Origin: Crocodylus rhombifer
Lineage: Eukaryota; Chordata; Crocodylia; Crocodylidae
DNA length: 64,000 bases
Reading direction: 5' to 3'
Assembly: GCA_038503035.1 (NCBI GenBank)
Contig: JAVSML010021657.1
Location: 57,370-121,369 of the forward strand
The notes beneath the pieces were generated by a model. It worked only from the letters and a program-made list of their open reading frames with translations. It made no database searches and was not told where the DNA came from. Each line of letters begins with the position of its first letter. Within the stretch, counting starts at the first letter, position 1. The position numbers were made by a program, and so were the translations under genes. Of this stretch, positions 1 through 10,220 are shown in pieces.

Positions 1-1238
1 CTACCCTATTTCAATAGAAACATCAGGCTGATACCTGGTAAAAATGGCCTTGAATTTAGGCAAGGTCTGCTTCCAGCCTCCATGTGTCTTTGATAAATAA
101 TATTCCAGCTGCACTGGGTCAGGAAATTCATCTCTTGAATCTGAGAGTGCTGTAAAATTGCAGTGAGCAGGCATTAATTCAGGTAATTGTGTACATTACC
201 AAGTGATTATTGGTGTGATGTCCCTCCAAAATGCCCTAATTCTTCCTATCTAGAGTTATCCTACAGCAGTAACATTCTGTTTCCCCAGTGTGTTCTCACT
301 GGTCCCCTCTTGGATTTACGCAGTATTGTCAAAATGCTTGTTGGATGGTTGTATTTTAAATTAAATCTGGCTTTGTCAGGATAACAAATCTCCTGGTAGT
401 GGCAAATATGAAAATACTAATATAATGCATCATTCATCATCCCCATGCAAGTTAAAGGGTAAAATGTCATGGGGGAAAGCTCCATTTAAAATGTAATGTC
501 CCTTTTTTGAAGGTCTGGCTGTATGCTTTATTATTAAAACTGGGCTTGGTTCTCCTCCTATCTATGCATTAATTTCACACCATTGCAATTCAGTAAAGTT
601 ACACTTGGGTAAGATGGGAATTGGTCCCCAAAATACAAATTAAAGGAGGCTTTTCCCACAGAGAGCTGTTGCCTTTCCCCTAAATCAACATAGATTGACA
701 AGAGTTACCCTTTTTATTCCTCAGATAATGGCAAGGGTTTATATTGCATTACAGTAATGAACCCACCTTTGAACTTCACATTGTGCTCTGCAAAGCATCA
801 GCACCAAAGGCTTATTTCCAACAACACTGTAAAATTGCATTAGGGAGCTGGAATGATAATGTCACAGCCTGTAATTCAGAATGTATTTGATCCTGGCTTG
901 AAACTGCTTCCCTAACAGAGCCCATGAGGGAACATGACTCAAAGTAAGCAGTCTCATAGGGGTACAGATAATCAGTTTCCAGTGTTTCATCCGATGGCCT
1001 CTGTGTAGACCCAAAGACAGTGTGAGCAGGCAATGTTCAGATCATCCCATCACAGAAATGGTGGATGTTAGGTGCAAATTACAGTTCTGTAATCTTTTAT
1101 AAGGAGAAACTAGCCTTTTTCTTTGGGTCTGTGGCAGAGTCCAGTGAGCTGGGTAAATGGCCCAAAGTGAGTTTGTTAGTTTGTAGAAGAAATATAGGCA
1201 GTTCTCAAATTAGAAGAAGAGTAGGCTGAGGTTCATTC
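1..1238. other. Unique non-coding DNA, nothing recognised
   Basis: AT-moderate sequence with only short chance reading frames. I see no repeat family, splice-flanked exon or structured RNA that I can support. Confidence 0.5.
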
Positions 1239-1965
1239 TTCTAGACCAGGGGTAGGCAACATTTTTTGGCTGGAGTGCCAAAAAACACCGCAATGCTTAC
1301 CTTGGAAGGTGCCGGAGTGCCGGCAGGCCAGAAAAACAAAATGAGGGCAGGGGGTACATGGCAGAATGCCCTGTGCCCCCCACCCAAAGCAAACAGCTGC
1401 ACCAGACTCCACAGCTCCAGCATCAGCTCCATGCTGGCGGTGACTGCGCATGCACCTAGGGGCAGGCTGTGCTGCCCCGTTGTCTGCTCTGAGGTGTGTG
1501 CGCAGTTGCTGCCAGCATGGAGTTGATGCCGGAGCTGTGTAGCCTGGCGCAGCTGCCCAGAGCCCAGGCTGGCTACAAGCAGCTGTGCTGGGCTCTGGAG
1601 CCCAGTCACCAGCTCTGTGCTGGGAGCTGGGGAGAGACCAGGGTTGCGCTGCCTCAGGCCCCTCCCCCAACGCTCACTCTGAGGCGTGCAAGTACAGACC
1701 TGATGCCAGGGCTTCAGAGCCCAGTGCAGCTGTTTGGAGCCTCCCGGTTGCAGCCAGCCCTGGCTCTGGGTAGCTGCTGCCAGCCGAGAGCTCGGGCTGC
1801 TCTCAGCAGGCAGCTGGGACACTGCAAGCCCTGCTGGGAGCAGCCTGGGCTCCATTGCTGGCAGCAGCTACCCAAAGCCGTGGCTGGCCATGGCGTGGCA
1901 AGCAAAATGGCCTTGCGTGCCATGCTCAGCACACATGCTGTGGGTTGCCGACCCCTGTTCTAGAG
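1239..1965. mobile_element. Non-autonomous hAT-type DNA transposon, 711 bp, with 8-bp TSD
   Basis: The element proper is 1247-1957. Its ends are inverted: CAGGGGTAGGCAAC on the left and the complement of CAGGGGTCGGCAAC on the right. The flanks are an 8-bp target duplication with one mismatch, ttctagac (1239-1246) and ttctagag (1958-1965). An 8-bp duplication with a CAGGGG... terminus is the hAT superfamily hallmark. The interior is GC-rich and codes for no transposase; reading frames on both strands are by-products of its base composition. It contains a further inverted repeat, about 1394-1458 against 1490-1556. It would have depended on a transposase supplied in trans. Confidence 0.88.
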
Positions 1966-3003
1966 TGAAGTCTGGTACAAAACTGACTGTTATAAGTGCC
2001 TTTACTGCTTCACAATATTTGTTGTCAAGTTGCTCAACAGCTAACACCGTATCATTTTAACTTCTGCTGGCTTTAAGGAGGGTCTGCTGAATTACTTGTG
2101 TAAAACATATTAGGAAATACCTGTTATGAGTTGCTGATTCAGAAATGCTTTTAAAGACCAATGTCTGCATATGTTCTCAGGCAGTTTTGGTGGGGGAGAG
2201 AGGGAGATGGAGGCAGAAAGGAAGGACATGAAGGGGCCAAATGCATTGCTGCTCTAGGCCATTGAATTCAGTGGCATTACACAAGGGATGAATTCAGTTC
2301 AATACCATATGCAAACAACTAAGTGAATATAGAGCTGCAGTGTGCAGTCACAGAGTGTGTGCATGCACATACACATGCACACATACATACACACACATGT
2401 GTGCTGAAAGCCACTTAGCAAGGCTCTAATAGGCAGATCTACCTTGCTGCTCCAAGGTAATGAATATCCAAGTTACTTCAACACCCAGGAGGTTTGTTAA
2501 TATGCACACATGGCCTTGTTTCACAGGGCTGGGTGCTGGCATGCAGCAGCCTCTCACTCAGCTCAGAGCAAGCAGGGCATCCAGAGCTGCATCCATTTTT
2601 AATTTAAATGAGGCAAAACAGCAGCTGCCTGGCAAGGTAACACATTCGAAGCATCGCTTTCAATTACGCAAAAGGAAGGAGTGCACAGACGGTCATGAAA
2701 TTTTTAAACCATTTTGTATTAGGTACTTAAGGCAGCCTGTATTCTAGGCCACATGTGGTCTTGGCTGGAATGTCATCTTTTTAATAGAATAGGTAATAGC
2801 TGTGTAGTAAGAAAGAGCGCATTCAAAGTACTGCATACAAAGAGTTTTGCATCCATCTTAAAGGCACACTGGTTAAAATGGCATTCAATTACTGGTGAAA
2901 ACATCAGAGAAGAGGATCTGTATTGTAGCGGTAAAACACAGTGAAGCTTCCTTCTCTCTCCAGATGTACACTCTGGCTGTGTAATGAGCATGAAACATGT
3001 CTC
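1966..3003. other. Unique AT-rich DNA, possible conserved non-coding segment
   Basis: No repeat family is recognised except a CA-rich microsatellite near 2345-2402. From about 2440 to 2950 the DNA is complex, free of recognisable repeats and AT-rich, with words such as TTAATATGCA, TTTAATTTAAAT and CAATTA. Vertebrate conserved enhancers often look like this, but conservation cannot be judged from one sequence. Confidence 0.25.
2345..2402. repeat. Imperfect (CA)n microsatellite
   Basis: Alternating CA/CATA steps interrupted by GC and TG, ending in acacacacatgtgtg. Confidence 0.7.
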
Positions 3004-3165
3004 GTGGCTAAGGCGTTCAGCTTAGGTTTCATTTTGGGCTCTGCCTGTGTGACCTTGGGCAAACTGTCTGCATCTCAGCTCACTAGCAGTAAAGTATGGG
3101 GGATACTGAAACTCATTTGAGTTTTGTGCAGGTAAAATTCAGTGTTACAGAAAAATGCTTTGGTA
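3004..3165 (-). repeat. MIR-like CORE-SINE relic, reverse orientation
   Basis: The order 'gtgtgaccttgggcaaac', 'tctgcatctcagctcact', 'agtaaagtatgggggata' follows the complement of MIR (tgtgaccttgggcaagt, cctcagtttcctcatctg, taaaatggggataat). Strongly diverged, as expected for a SINE that pre-dates the amniote radiation. Confidence 0.5.
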
Positions 3166-3230
3166 TTACAGAGATGAGGGGCTGTCTATGCCATGGCATA
3201 TGTAAGCCATACCCACAGCCACTTTCAACT

Positions 3231-3569
3231 AGTTAGAAATGTGATTCTCAACCAGGTTGCTGCAGCATCCTGGGATGCCTTGAGATCCTTTCAAGGGTGC
3301 CATGCAATGCTAGTACTGTTAGATGTGAAAACATGATTCACAAGGCAAACCCAGAAAATTCAAGTAGGGATCCTTAGTGTCAGAAACATACTGACCTGCT
3401 GTGGTCTTTCTGAGTTCTTTGAAATAGAAGAATTGCTCTATTATTTTTCTGTTGTAAAAAATTGTGAAAACCAAGAGCTGCCATTTTCGGGGTGGGGGGG
3501 ATGGGGGAGGTCTCGAATGTATAGAGGAGTGTCTTGTATCTAAAAAGTTTGAGAACCATTGAGCTAGAG
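3231..3569. mobile_element. Non-autonomous hAT-type element, 323 bp
   Basis: The element is about 3239-3561. The left end reads TGATTCTCAACC and the right end is the complement of CAATGGTTCTCAAAC, the 'CAGTGGTTCTCAACC' hAT terminus. Candidate 8-bp TSDs are agttagaa (3231-3238) and agctagag (3562-3569), matching at 6 of 8. No coding capacity. It ends 2 bp before the duplication of the next element. Confidence 0.65.
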
Positions 3570-3571
3570 CC

Positions 3572-4646
3572 ATGGCTAATAGGCCTGTGCGAGTCGGCAG
3601 CGATCTGATACAGCTTTGGATCTGGCCGCTTTGGATGGCGGCGATCTGATCCGGAGCTCCAGACTGGGTTTCTGCCTCGATCCGGCTGAAGCGGCTCTGA
3701 AGCTGTGGAGCTGCCTCAGAGATCTGGCCATTGGGTATAATGGGGAATCAATGAAATATCTGTAACTTTGTTGTTTTTTGTTTGATTTGGATGAAACTTG
3801 CAAGAATGGTAGCCTCTACTGAGAGCGTGAAACCTGCCAAGTTTCAAGAAGATTGGTGCCAGGGGGGTTCTGGGGCCCTGTACCCCTAGCTGCTGACAGG
3901 CAAAACTCATGCCAAGTCTGTCCCTGTCCTGGGGCAGTTGATTGTCTGTATTGACTCTTTCCTCTCCTTAGTCTGGTTTTGTAGGTGGTAATTGATGCTC
4001 GTTAAGTCATTATGTAGTACCTAGGTCCTGTGTATTGAGCTGGTCCCTGAGTCCCTGGTCCCTGAGTGAATCATGATTGATTGATTGGTAACTGGTAGCA
4101 CAGTAGCTTCGCAGCCAGGCCTGCAGCAGTGTCTCCGATGCCCCAAGTCAGTCCCACAAGCACCCATGGCATGAGTTTTGCTTGTCCAGAGCTTGAGGGG
4201 CAGTTCCCCCCAAACCCCTGCACAGATCTTCTTGAGACTTGGCAGGCTTTGTGGTCTCAGTAAGAACTACCAGCTCTGCAGTTTTCACCCCGCTATGTTG
4301 TCATGCCTAGATGTGACATGAATTTTGCTTTCAAGAATTTGGGGTGCTGTTCCCCCCAAACCCCTGCACCGATCTTTAAATTTGGCAGACCTCATTCTCT
4401 CTGCAGAGTATATCACCCCTGAAAATGTCATCCAAATTTGACAAAAACAAGGTTATAAATACTTTATTGTTTCCCCATTATACTCTATGGCTGGATCTCC
4501 GAGGCTCTTCGGGAGCTCCGAACTGCTTCAGGAAGCCTAACGAGGCCAGCGCTTTGACTGGGATGTGCTGCTTCAGACCCTGAAGAGTCCAAAGCTTCTC
4601 TGGATCCGAAGCTCTGTCCGAAGCCTCACACAGCCCTAATAGCTAA
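3572..4646. mobile_element. Foldback hAT-like element, 1,059 bp, with 8-bp TSD
   Basis: The element is 3580-4638. Termini are inverted: TAGGCCTGTGCGAGTCGGCAG on the left, and the right end complements to TAGGGCTGTGTGAGGCTTCG. Target duplications are atggctaa (3572-3579) and atagctaa (4639-4646), 7 of 8 identical. Inside, 3825-3914 (cctgccaag ... gcaaaactcatgcc) is the inverse of 4167-4250. A related block recurs at about 4302-4380, so one arm is partly duplicated. Outer parts also pair: 'attgggtataatgggga' near 3730 and 'tccccattatactctatgg' near 4472. No transposase frame. Confidence 0.75.
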
Positions 4647-4850
4647 GGTGACTATATCTCCCATTTTTGCCAGCAGAACCCTGTTTTTAAATACTTGTCC
4701 CAGGCATGGCATCCATTTGGTCAACAGAACAGTTTTATCCTATTTTCAGCAGAAACGCACAGGTGCTCTCCAGCCAGAGGACATGATAAAGGTTGCTGAT
4801 TCTCCAGTATCTCACAGCACTTTGCACCACTCCTCCATCCCACACTCTGG
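4643..4850. mobile_element. Possible fragment of a 'ggtgaccatat' DNA transposon
   Basis: 'aaggtgactatatctccca' followed by 'ccctgtttttaaatacttg' and 'tcccaggcatgg' resembles, from memory, a common reptilian repeat beginning agggtgaccatat. I cannot place its far end or a target duplication. Confidence 0.3.
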
Positions 4851-5094
4851 CATTCTGTACCCCCATCCTGCCCTCCAGTGTGTCCTCCTCCCCTGCCCCT
4901 CTCTACAGTGTGTTAAGCTGAAACCGGAGCTCAGAAAGATACTTGACTCTCAAAAGAGCTGTTTCTAAATGGGCATACAAATTGTTGTACAACACCTAGA
5001 ACAAGAGGGGTCAATGACTTCTGGCAGTGACTGGACATGAACTACTGACATGGCTCTAGTAGCATGTAATGTGCTCAATGGGCCTTCTAGGCTA
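4851..5094. other. No recognised feature
   Basis: Pyrimidine-rich, then mixed sequence immediately upstream of the CR1 truncation point. Confidence 0.4.
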
Positions 5095-6789
5095 GGGGCA
5101 GATATTACACACAAACTGGTTTACGTTGGACCCCTGCTAAACCAGATGGGGCAACTGGCAACTGACGCCCAGGAAAAAGCCAACCTATTAAATAGGTACT
5201 TTGCGTCAGTCTTTCATCAGTCCCATGGGATGCCCATGCCTGCTATGGGACAGGGAGATCCGGGTGATGGGGATCCCCTACCCTCCATAAATGCTGACCT
5301 CGTGAAGGAACAGCTTGAGAAGCTGGATACCTTCAAGTCAGCCGGCCCTGACAATCTGCACCCCAGGGTACTCAAGGAGCTGGCGAGCGTCATAGCCCAG
5401 CCCCTGGCACGGATCTTTGAAAACTCCTGGCACTCTGGTGTAGTGCCCGAAGACTGGAAGAAGGCCAATGAGGTGCCAATCTTCAAGAAAGGGACGAGAG
5501 TGGATCCAGCTAACTACAGGCCCATTAGCCTGACTTCTATCCTAGGGAAGATCTTAGAAAAGTTTATTAAGGAGGCCATCCTTGATGGACTGGCCCAGGC
5601 TAACATCCTAAGGGATAGCCAGCACGGGTTTGTTGCGGGTAGGTCTTGTTTGATCAATCTCATTTCCTTCTATGACCAGGTGATCTATCACCTGGACCAG
5701 GGAGAAGAGATTGATGTCATATACCTTGACTTCAAAAAAGCTTTTGATCTGGTATCCCATGATCACCTCTTGGCCAAACTGGCCAGTTGTGGCCTTGGCT
5801 CCACCACGATCCGCTGGCTGGGAAATTGGCTCCGTGGTCGGACCCAGAGGGTTGTAATCGATGGCAGTCACTCATCATGGTGCCCTGTGACCAGTGGGGT
5901 CCCTCAAGGCTCTGTCCTGGGACCCATCCTGTTCAACATCTTCATTAATGATGTGGACATTGGAGTCAGGAGTGGACTGGCCAAATTCGCCGATGAGACC
6001 AAACTTTGGGGCAAAGCATCCACGCCAGAAGATAGGCGGGTGATCCAGGCTGACCTAGACAAGCTCAGCAAATGGGCAGACGAGAACCTGATGGTATTTA
6101 ACACCGAAAAATGCAAGGTTCTCCACCTTGGGAGGAAAAACCTGCAGCATCCTTATAGGCTCGGCAGTGCTACGTTGGACAGCACTACAGAAGAAAGAGA
6201 CTTGGGGGTCATCATTGACCACAAGATGAACATGAGCCTCCAATGCGATGCTGCGGCTAATAAAGCGACCAAAACGCTGGCTTGCATCCATAGATGCTTC
6301 TCGAGCAAATCCCGGGACGTCATTCTCCCCTTGTACTCGGCCTTGGTGAGGCCGCAGCTGGAGTACTGCATCCAGTTTTGGGCTCCACAATTGAAAAAGG
6401 ATGTGGAGAAGCTTGAGAGAGTCCAGAGGAGAGCCACGCGCATGATCAGAGGTCAGGAAAACAGATCTTACGATGATAGGCTGAGAGACATGGGACTCTT
6501 TAGCCTGGAAAAGCATAGGCTCAGGGGTGATCTGATGGCCACCTATAAGTTTATCAGGGGTGACCACCAGGATCTGGGGAAACGTTTGTTCACCAGAGCA
6601 CCCCATGGGATGACTAGGTCGAATGGTCACAAACTCCTGCAAGACTGTTTCAGGCTGGACATAAGGAAGAATTTCTTTACTGTCCGAGCCCTTGAGGTCT
6701 GGAACAGTCTGCCATCGGAGGTGGTTCAAGCACCTACACTGAACACCTTCAAGAGTAAATTGGATGCTTATCTTGCTGGGATCCTATGA
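5050..6789 (+). CDS. CR1 ORF2 C-terminal part: reverse transcriptase (truncated)
   Basis: An open frame of 579 codons that would encode the reverse transcriptase and C-terminal region of CR1 ORF2p, which copies element RNA at a nicked genomic site. Visible blocks: NYRPISLTS from residue 155, QHGF from 191, motif A YLDFKKAFD at 225-233 (catalytic D227), motif B SGVPQG at 282-287, and motif C FADE at 313-316. KVLHLG starts at 356 and the CR1 C-terminal block ends in LAGIL. Motif C is normally FADD or YADD; here the second aspartate is glutamate (codon GAG at 5995-5997), which should impair polymerisation. The ATG at 5050 lies in or next to flanking DNA and is not a native start. The N-terminal endonuclease is absent. 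No stop or frameshift interrupts the remaining frame, so the copy is relatively young. It is an inert fragment rather than a functional gene. Confidence 0.88.
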   Translation: MALVACNVLNGPSRLGADITHKLVYVGPLLNQMGQLATDAQEKANLLNRYFASVFHQSHGMPMPAMGQGDPGDGDPLPSINADLVKEQLEKLDTFKSAGPDNLHPRVLKELASVIAQPLARIFENSWHSGVVPEDWKKANEVPIFKKGTRVDPANYRPISLTSILGKILEKFIKEAILDGLAQANILRDSQHGFVAGRSCLINLISFYDQVIYHLDQGEEIDVIYLDFKKAFDLVSHDHLLAKLASCGLGSTTIRWLGNWLRGRTQRVVIDGSHSSWCPVTSGVPQGSVLGPILFNIFINDVDIGVRSGLAKFADETKLWGKASTPEDRRVIQADLDKLSKWADENLMVFNTEKCKVLHLGRKNLQHPYRLGSATLDSTTEERDLGVIIDHKMNMSLQCDAAANKATKTLACIHRCFSSKSRDVILPLYSALVRPQLEYCIQFWAPQLKKDVEKLERVQRRATRMIRGQENRSYDDRLRDMGLFSLEKHRLRGDLMATYKFIRGDHQDLGKRLFTRAPHGMTRSNGHKLLQDCFRLDIRKNFFTVRALEVWNSLPSEVVQAPTLNTFKSKLDAYLAGIL

Positions 6790-6885
6790 CCCCAGCTGAC
6801 TTCCTGCCCTTTGGGCAGGGGGCTGGACTCGATGATCTCCCGAGGTCCCTTCCAGCCCTGATGTCTATGAAATCTATGAAAGTAA
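5095..6885 (+). mobile_element. CR1 LINE, 5'-truncated, largely intact 3' half
   Basis: A chicken-repeat-1-type non-LTR retrotransposon. Homology to CR1 ORF2 begins near 5110 (VGPLLN), so ORF1, the endonuclease domain and the 5' UTR are missing, the usual CR1 truncation from incomplete target-primed reverse transcription. After the ORF2 stop at 6787 comes a ~95-bp 3' UTR with 'gggctggactcgatgatct' and 'cccttccagccctgatg'. The short terminal repeat is 'ctatgaaatctatgaa'. CR1 makes no reliable target duplication, so the exact 5' junction is uncertain by some tens of bases. Confidence 0.92.
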
Positions 6886-8030
6886 TCAGAAACTGTTTAA
6901 ATCTGTAACAGAAAATAAGTTTAGTGCACATAAACCAGTTTCAAAATGGCTGAAACTGGTTTAAGATAAATCTAGTTGAATGTAGTAATCAAACTTAACT
7001 AATTTGGGTCAAACCGGTTTATGCAATGTCTGTCCCAGACCCCTTCCTGGTTTAAGTTAAACCAGAGTCCCCCAGCATCCCAGATGCTTTGCTGGGGTAC
7101 TGGGCTTTACTCTCTGCTCCAGAGAACAGGGCTGGCCCCACCTTTCTGCTCCTTAGGTAGAGCTCTGGCGGAGACTGCAGGCACAGAAGGGTCTGCCTGG
7201 CTTCCCCATGGCCCTGCTTTGCTGCTCAAGCAGGGATTCCCACCCCCTTCCCCACTTCCATCTCCCACAGCACAGACTCCAGCCCCACAGACCCTAGGCA
7301 CGTGATATACTTAGCTAATGCTGAGATGTGTCTTGTGAATGTGTGTCTCTGATTTCACTGGCACAGGCAGACAGAACAGTGTCTGCTTAGGGCTTTTTTG
7401 GAGCTAATTAGCAGGCCAGCTGGTAATGTCCTTCTATTGTTTCCTTGGAAAAAGCTGTTTAAGAAAAGCTTGAACTCATGAGAGAGGCTTTTTTCTTGAT
7501 GGGCTGATGAATGCTGTGTTATCAGCTCCCTGCTGGCTCCCTTGCCTGTCAGGTTTGCAGACAGTATGAAGAAGCAGGGAGAGGGAGATTGAAAAGCTCC
7601 ATATCATCAACAGATGCATGGACTGCACCCCCCCCCTCCCCTGGCTCCTCCTTTTGCCTCACAGTGTTAGCCCAGGGCTGGTGTCTGGCAACACTTCTGT
7701 GCCTTGAGCAGCAAGCAGGGAAAAGCCTGGGATGGTGCAGGCCAGGGAAGGGTTTACACCCCTCCTTAATCAGAGCATCCTGTAGGAGCCTGGCCACACC
7801 CTCCTCAGCTCAGCATTGTAGGAGGGAAGGGAGGGCTGCTCTAGCACCTCTCCCCACCCCCCTCCAACTTCTAGCCTGAACCACTGTGGGGATGTGCCTA
7901 CATTTCTTCAGTCCAGAGGGAATGTTGGAATGGTTGCAAACTGGTTCAAGGTAGGCAGGTTAGAACAACCTGCAAAGATTGAATCAATTCAGGATCAGGC
8001 TTTTTTGAATGTCTGTCCCTAGTCCTAAAG
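6886..8030. mobile_element. MITE-like repeat region with palindromes
   Basis: Unclassified. At 6931-6943 and 6951-6963 there is a perfect 13-bp inverted repeat (TAAACCAGTTTCA, 7-nt loop). Related 'aaactggttt', 'caaaccggttta' and 'ggtttaagttaaacc' words recur to about 7065. Near 7930-8020, 'gcaaactggttcaaggtagg' and 'tgtctgtccctag' may be the opposite end, since 'tgtctgtcccagac' also occurs at 7027. Between them lies mixed GC-rich sequence with no coding evidence. Boundaries and family are uncertain. Confidence 0.35.
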
Positions 8031-8589
8031 GAGGGAGAAAGATCCCACTAGCCTGCAGGCCTTACAAAGCCAACACATCTCTTGGGTGTACACTGTCAAA
8101 GGGTGACACGAAAGGGTGTCCTTTGCCATTACACTTTGATGGTGACCAAGGCAAAGACAGAGGGCCTTTTCTTTTACTTTTTTATTCAGATTCGTTCTTT
8201 GGAATTCGGTGTTGTGTTTGTTGGGGGGATGGGGAGGAGTTAAGCATCTTTTGAGGGAGGGAGTGACAGCCACAGCCCTTCTATAGGAGGGGTGGGATAC
8301 AAGTTTGGAGGTGATGTTATGAGAGGCTGGGGTGGGGGAAAAAATCTTACCTAGGGTTGAGGTGGGGTACGGTGGTGATAATGTGAGGTCAGGGAGTAGG
8401 GGATGGGGTGGTCAAAGGACTTTGTGTGGTGGTAACAGCATGTGAAAGGTGGTTGCCTGGTTGGGATTGACAGAAGGTTTGGTTGTATGTGGGGTTTGGT
8501 CAAGGAGGCCGTGGTTGGGGATAGAGGGGTAGTTGAAGAACTGAGGGTTTGGGGTGTTGTTTGAGGAATCCTCTCTTTGGGTTGTTTGA
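8031..8589. other. G/T-skewed low-complexity DNA
   Basis: From about 8275 to 8560 the + strand is strongly G- and T-rich (many ggtgggg, gtggtg and ggttggg runs) with few cytosines. The minus-strand reading frames here are composition artefacts. Confidence 0.5.
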
Positions 8590-8652
8590 TCATTGTAAGC
8601 CACTCTGAGACTTCTGGATGGGGTAGGATATGAATCGAATAAATAAATAAGG
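8590..8652 (+). repeat. L2-type LINE 3' tail
   Basis: 'cattgtaagccactctgag', then 'ggggtaggatatgaatcga' and ataaataaataa match the conserved 3' end of L2-clade LINEs (gtaagccgccctgag ... gggcggtataaat ... aataaata). Confidence 0.5.
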
Positions 8653-9734
8653 TTGGTAACAGGCAGATTGCCAGAGGAGGGAGGTGGGGTGTTACAGCCC
8701 TCGCAGAGCAGTATTGTTACAAGTGTGTTGTTAGTGTCGTGATTTTGGCTTTGAGTGCTCGCTAGAAGGCCTGGCACCTTCTTATGTGTGAGCATGCTTT
8801 GGGGGCAAGGCATGGAGGAGGATGACAGGTCTCTAGAAAGAAGTTACTACTTGGAACAGTAGTGGAGGGGTGGGGGAGGCATGCCAGTGTATGGGCTCCA
8901 CAGAAGCAGGCACAGGGGTGATGGCAACATGTGCTATTCTGTTCCCCTCCCAAAAAGTGCTCCCCCTTTCATATTCCCCATGACTACACCACAAAGAGCA
9001 AATTCCTAAGAGGCTGTATATAGTCTGAGCAATTCAGCAGTTGGCTGGCTGTTGGCCAGGAAAATTCTTGGCCCTCTCTCTCTCTCCTGCCTCCTGCTGC
9101 ACACTCATGCCCTTTTCTTCAGGCATCCGCTTCCTACTCTCTTCCTGTGACCAGCCAGCTTTCATTAACTCCAGTCTGGGCTGCTAATAGCTCCACTCTT
9201 CCAACTTTCCCATAACAAAAGAGCTGAGTTGCCTCTACTGTCACAGAAATCTGTGGATGCTTGAATGATGCGAGTGGGAGCAGATATAGGCCGATGCTGT
9301 TCTGTAGTAAAAAGCTACCCCTAGCCTTTGACAGTATTAGCAGCACTGTGACTATTTTCCCTGATAGATGAATAAGTTTTTCTTCCAGCCTGATTTCTGC
9401 CTCTGTACAACTGTGCTTCTTTCTGAGGTGTGTGCACCAAGGCTGAAAAGTTTCTTTCCTTAAAAATTCTTTCTTTAGTTCATCCAAGAACTCTGAAAAG
9501 CCAAAGATCTTTTATTTGTAATGCATGCTTGAGCAAAACTGTCTGGCTGCTATTCCTCTGGGATCTTTGCTGAAGCAAGAAGTTTCCCAATGGGCTCTTC
9601 TAGAGATCAAAATCTTAACAAATGAATGAATTAATTGCAGTAGCCTGTGGGTGTCCAAATTGTAGGTGGGATGAACTGACTTTCCTACACAATATTACTC
9701 AGTTTACATCTGGGCACCTAAATGCTACAGAGAT
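8653..9734. other. Nothing recognised
   Basis: Mixed sequence with a CT-rich run near 9070-9110 (ctctctctctcc). No supported gene or repeat. Confidence 0.4.
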
Positions 9735-10065
9735 TGTAGATAAATTGGACAGTGTTCAGAGATGACCCCAAAATATTAAGAGGCTTGATGGATTGCCTCC
9801 TTGAAGAAAGATTAGAGGAGTTCAGCATATTGCCTATATGATGGTTGAGGAGGAGACATGCTTCCCATCTACAAATAACTGAGGGTGTGAACACAAATGA
9901 GGAACACAGTCTATTTAGTGTGGCACAAGGGAATAGAAGAAGAAAAATGTGATAAACATGAAAGGAAGCTGAGTAGCAGGATACAGCAAAGATACTCTCC
10001 TTGGAATTAGTTGAAACTGCTGCACTAGAGATTTTCAAAACTACATCAAGAACTAGAAAATATAA
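9735..10065 (+). mobile_element. Decayed CR1/L3-type LINE fragment
   Basis: The order of words follows the C-terminal coding part of CR1/L3 ORF2: 'ccttgaagaaagattagagg' (EERLEE-like), 'catctacaaataactgaggg' (YKY/L-like), 'tctatttagtgtggcac' (LF-V), then 'ttggaattagttgaaac' and 'gagattttcaaaactac' (FK-like). Frameshifts and stops abolish the frame. An old insertion. Confidence 0.5.
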
Positions 10066-10139
10066 TTTATTTGTAAGCGAGAGGCAAGGACTTTAGTGGG
10101 TGGTTTCTCTTCTTGAACCAACTGCATGGTTGAGAGAGC

Positions 10140-10220
10140 AGTGTATAAACACGGAGAAAAGAGATGGCTTTCTGCCCCCAAAGAGCTTCCAATCAGACAA
10201 GAGACGTATTGTTTCAGGCA
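10140..10220 (+). repeat. Possible MIR-like/amniote SINE piece
   Basis: 'ctgcccccaaagagcttcca' followed by atcagacaagagacg resembles the 'ctgccccaaagagcttacaa' block of an old amniote SINE. A related block occurs near 26085. Confidence 0.35.

Noticed and set aside
1233..1963. Overlapping frames of 145, 204 and 155 codons
   Set aside because: They lie inside a hAT element bounded by TIRs and a target duplication, on both strands and in several phases; no transposase motif.
6055..6729. 224-codon minus-strand frame
   Set aside because: Antisense shadow of the CR1 ORF2 frame.
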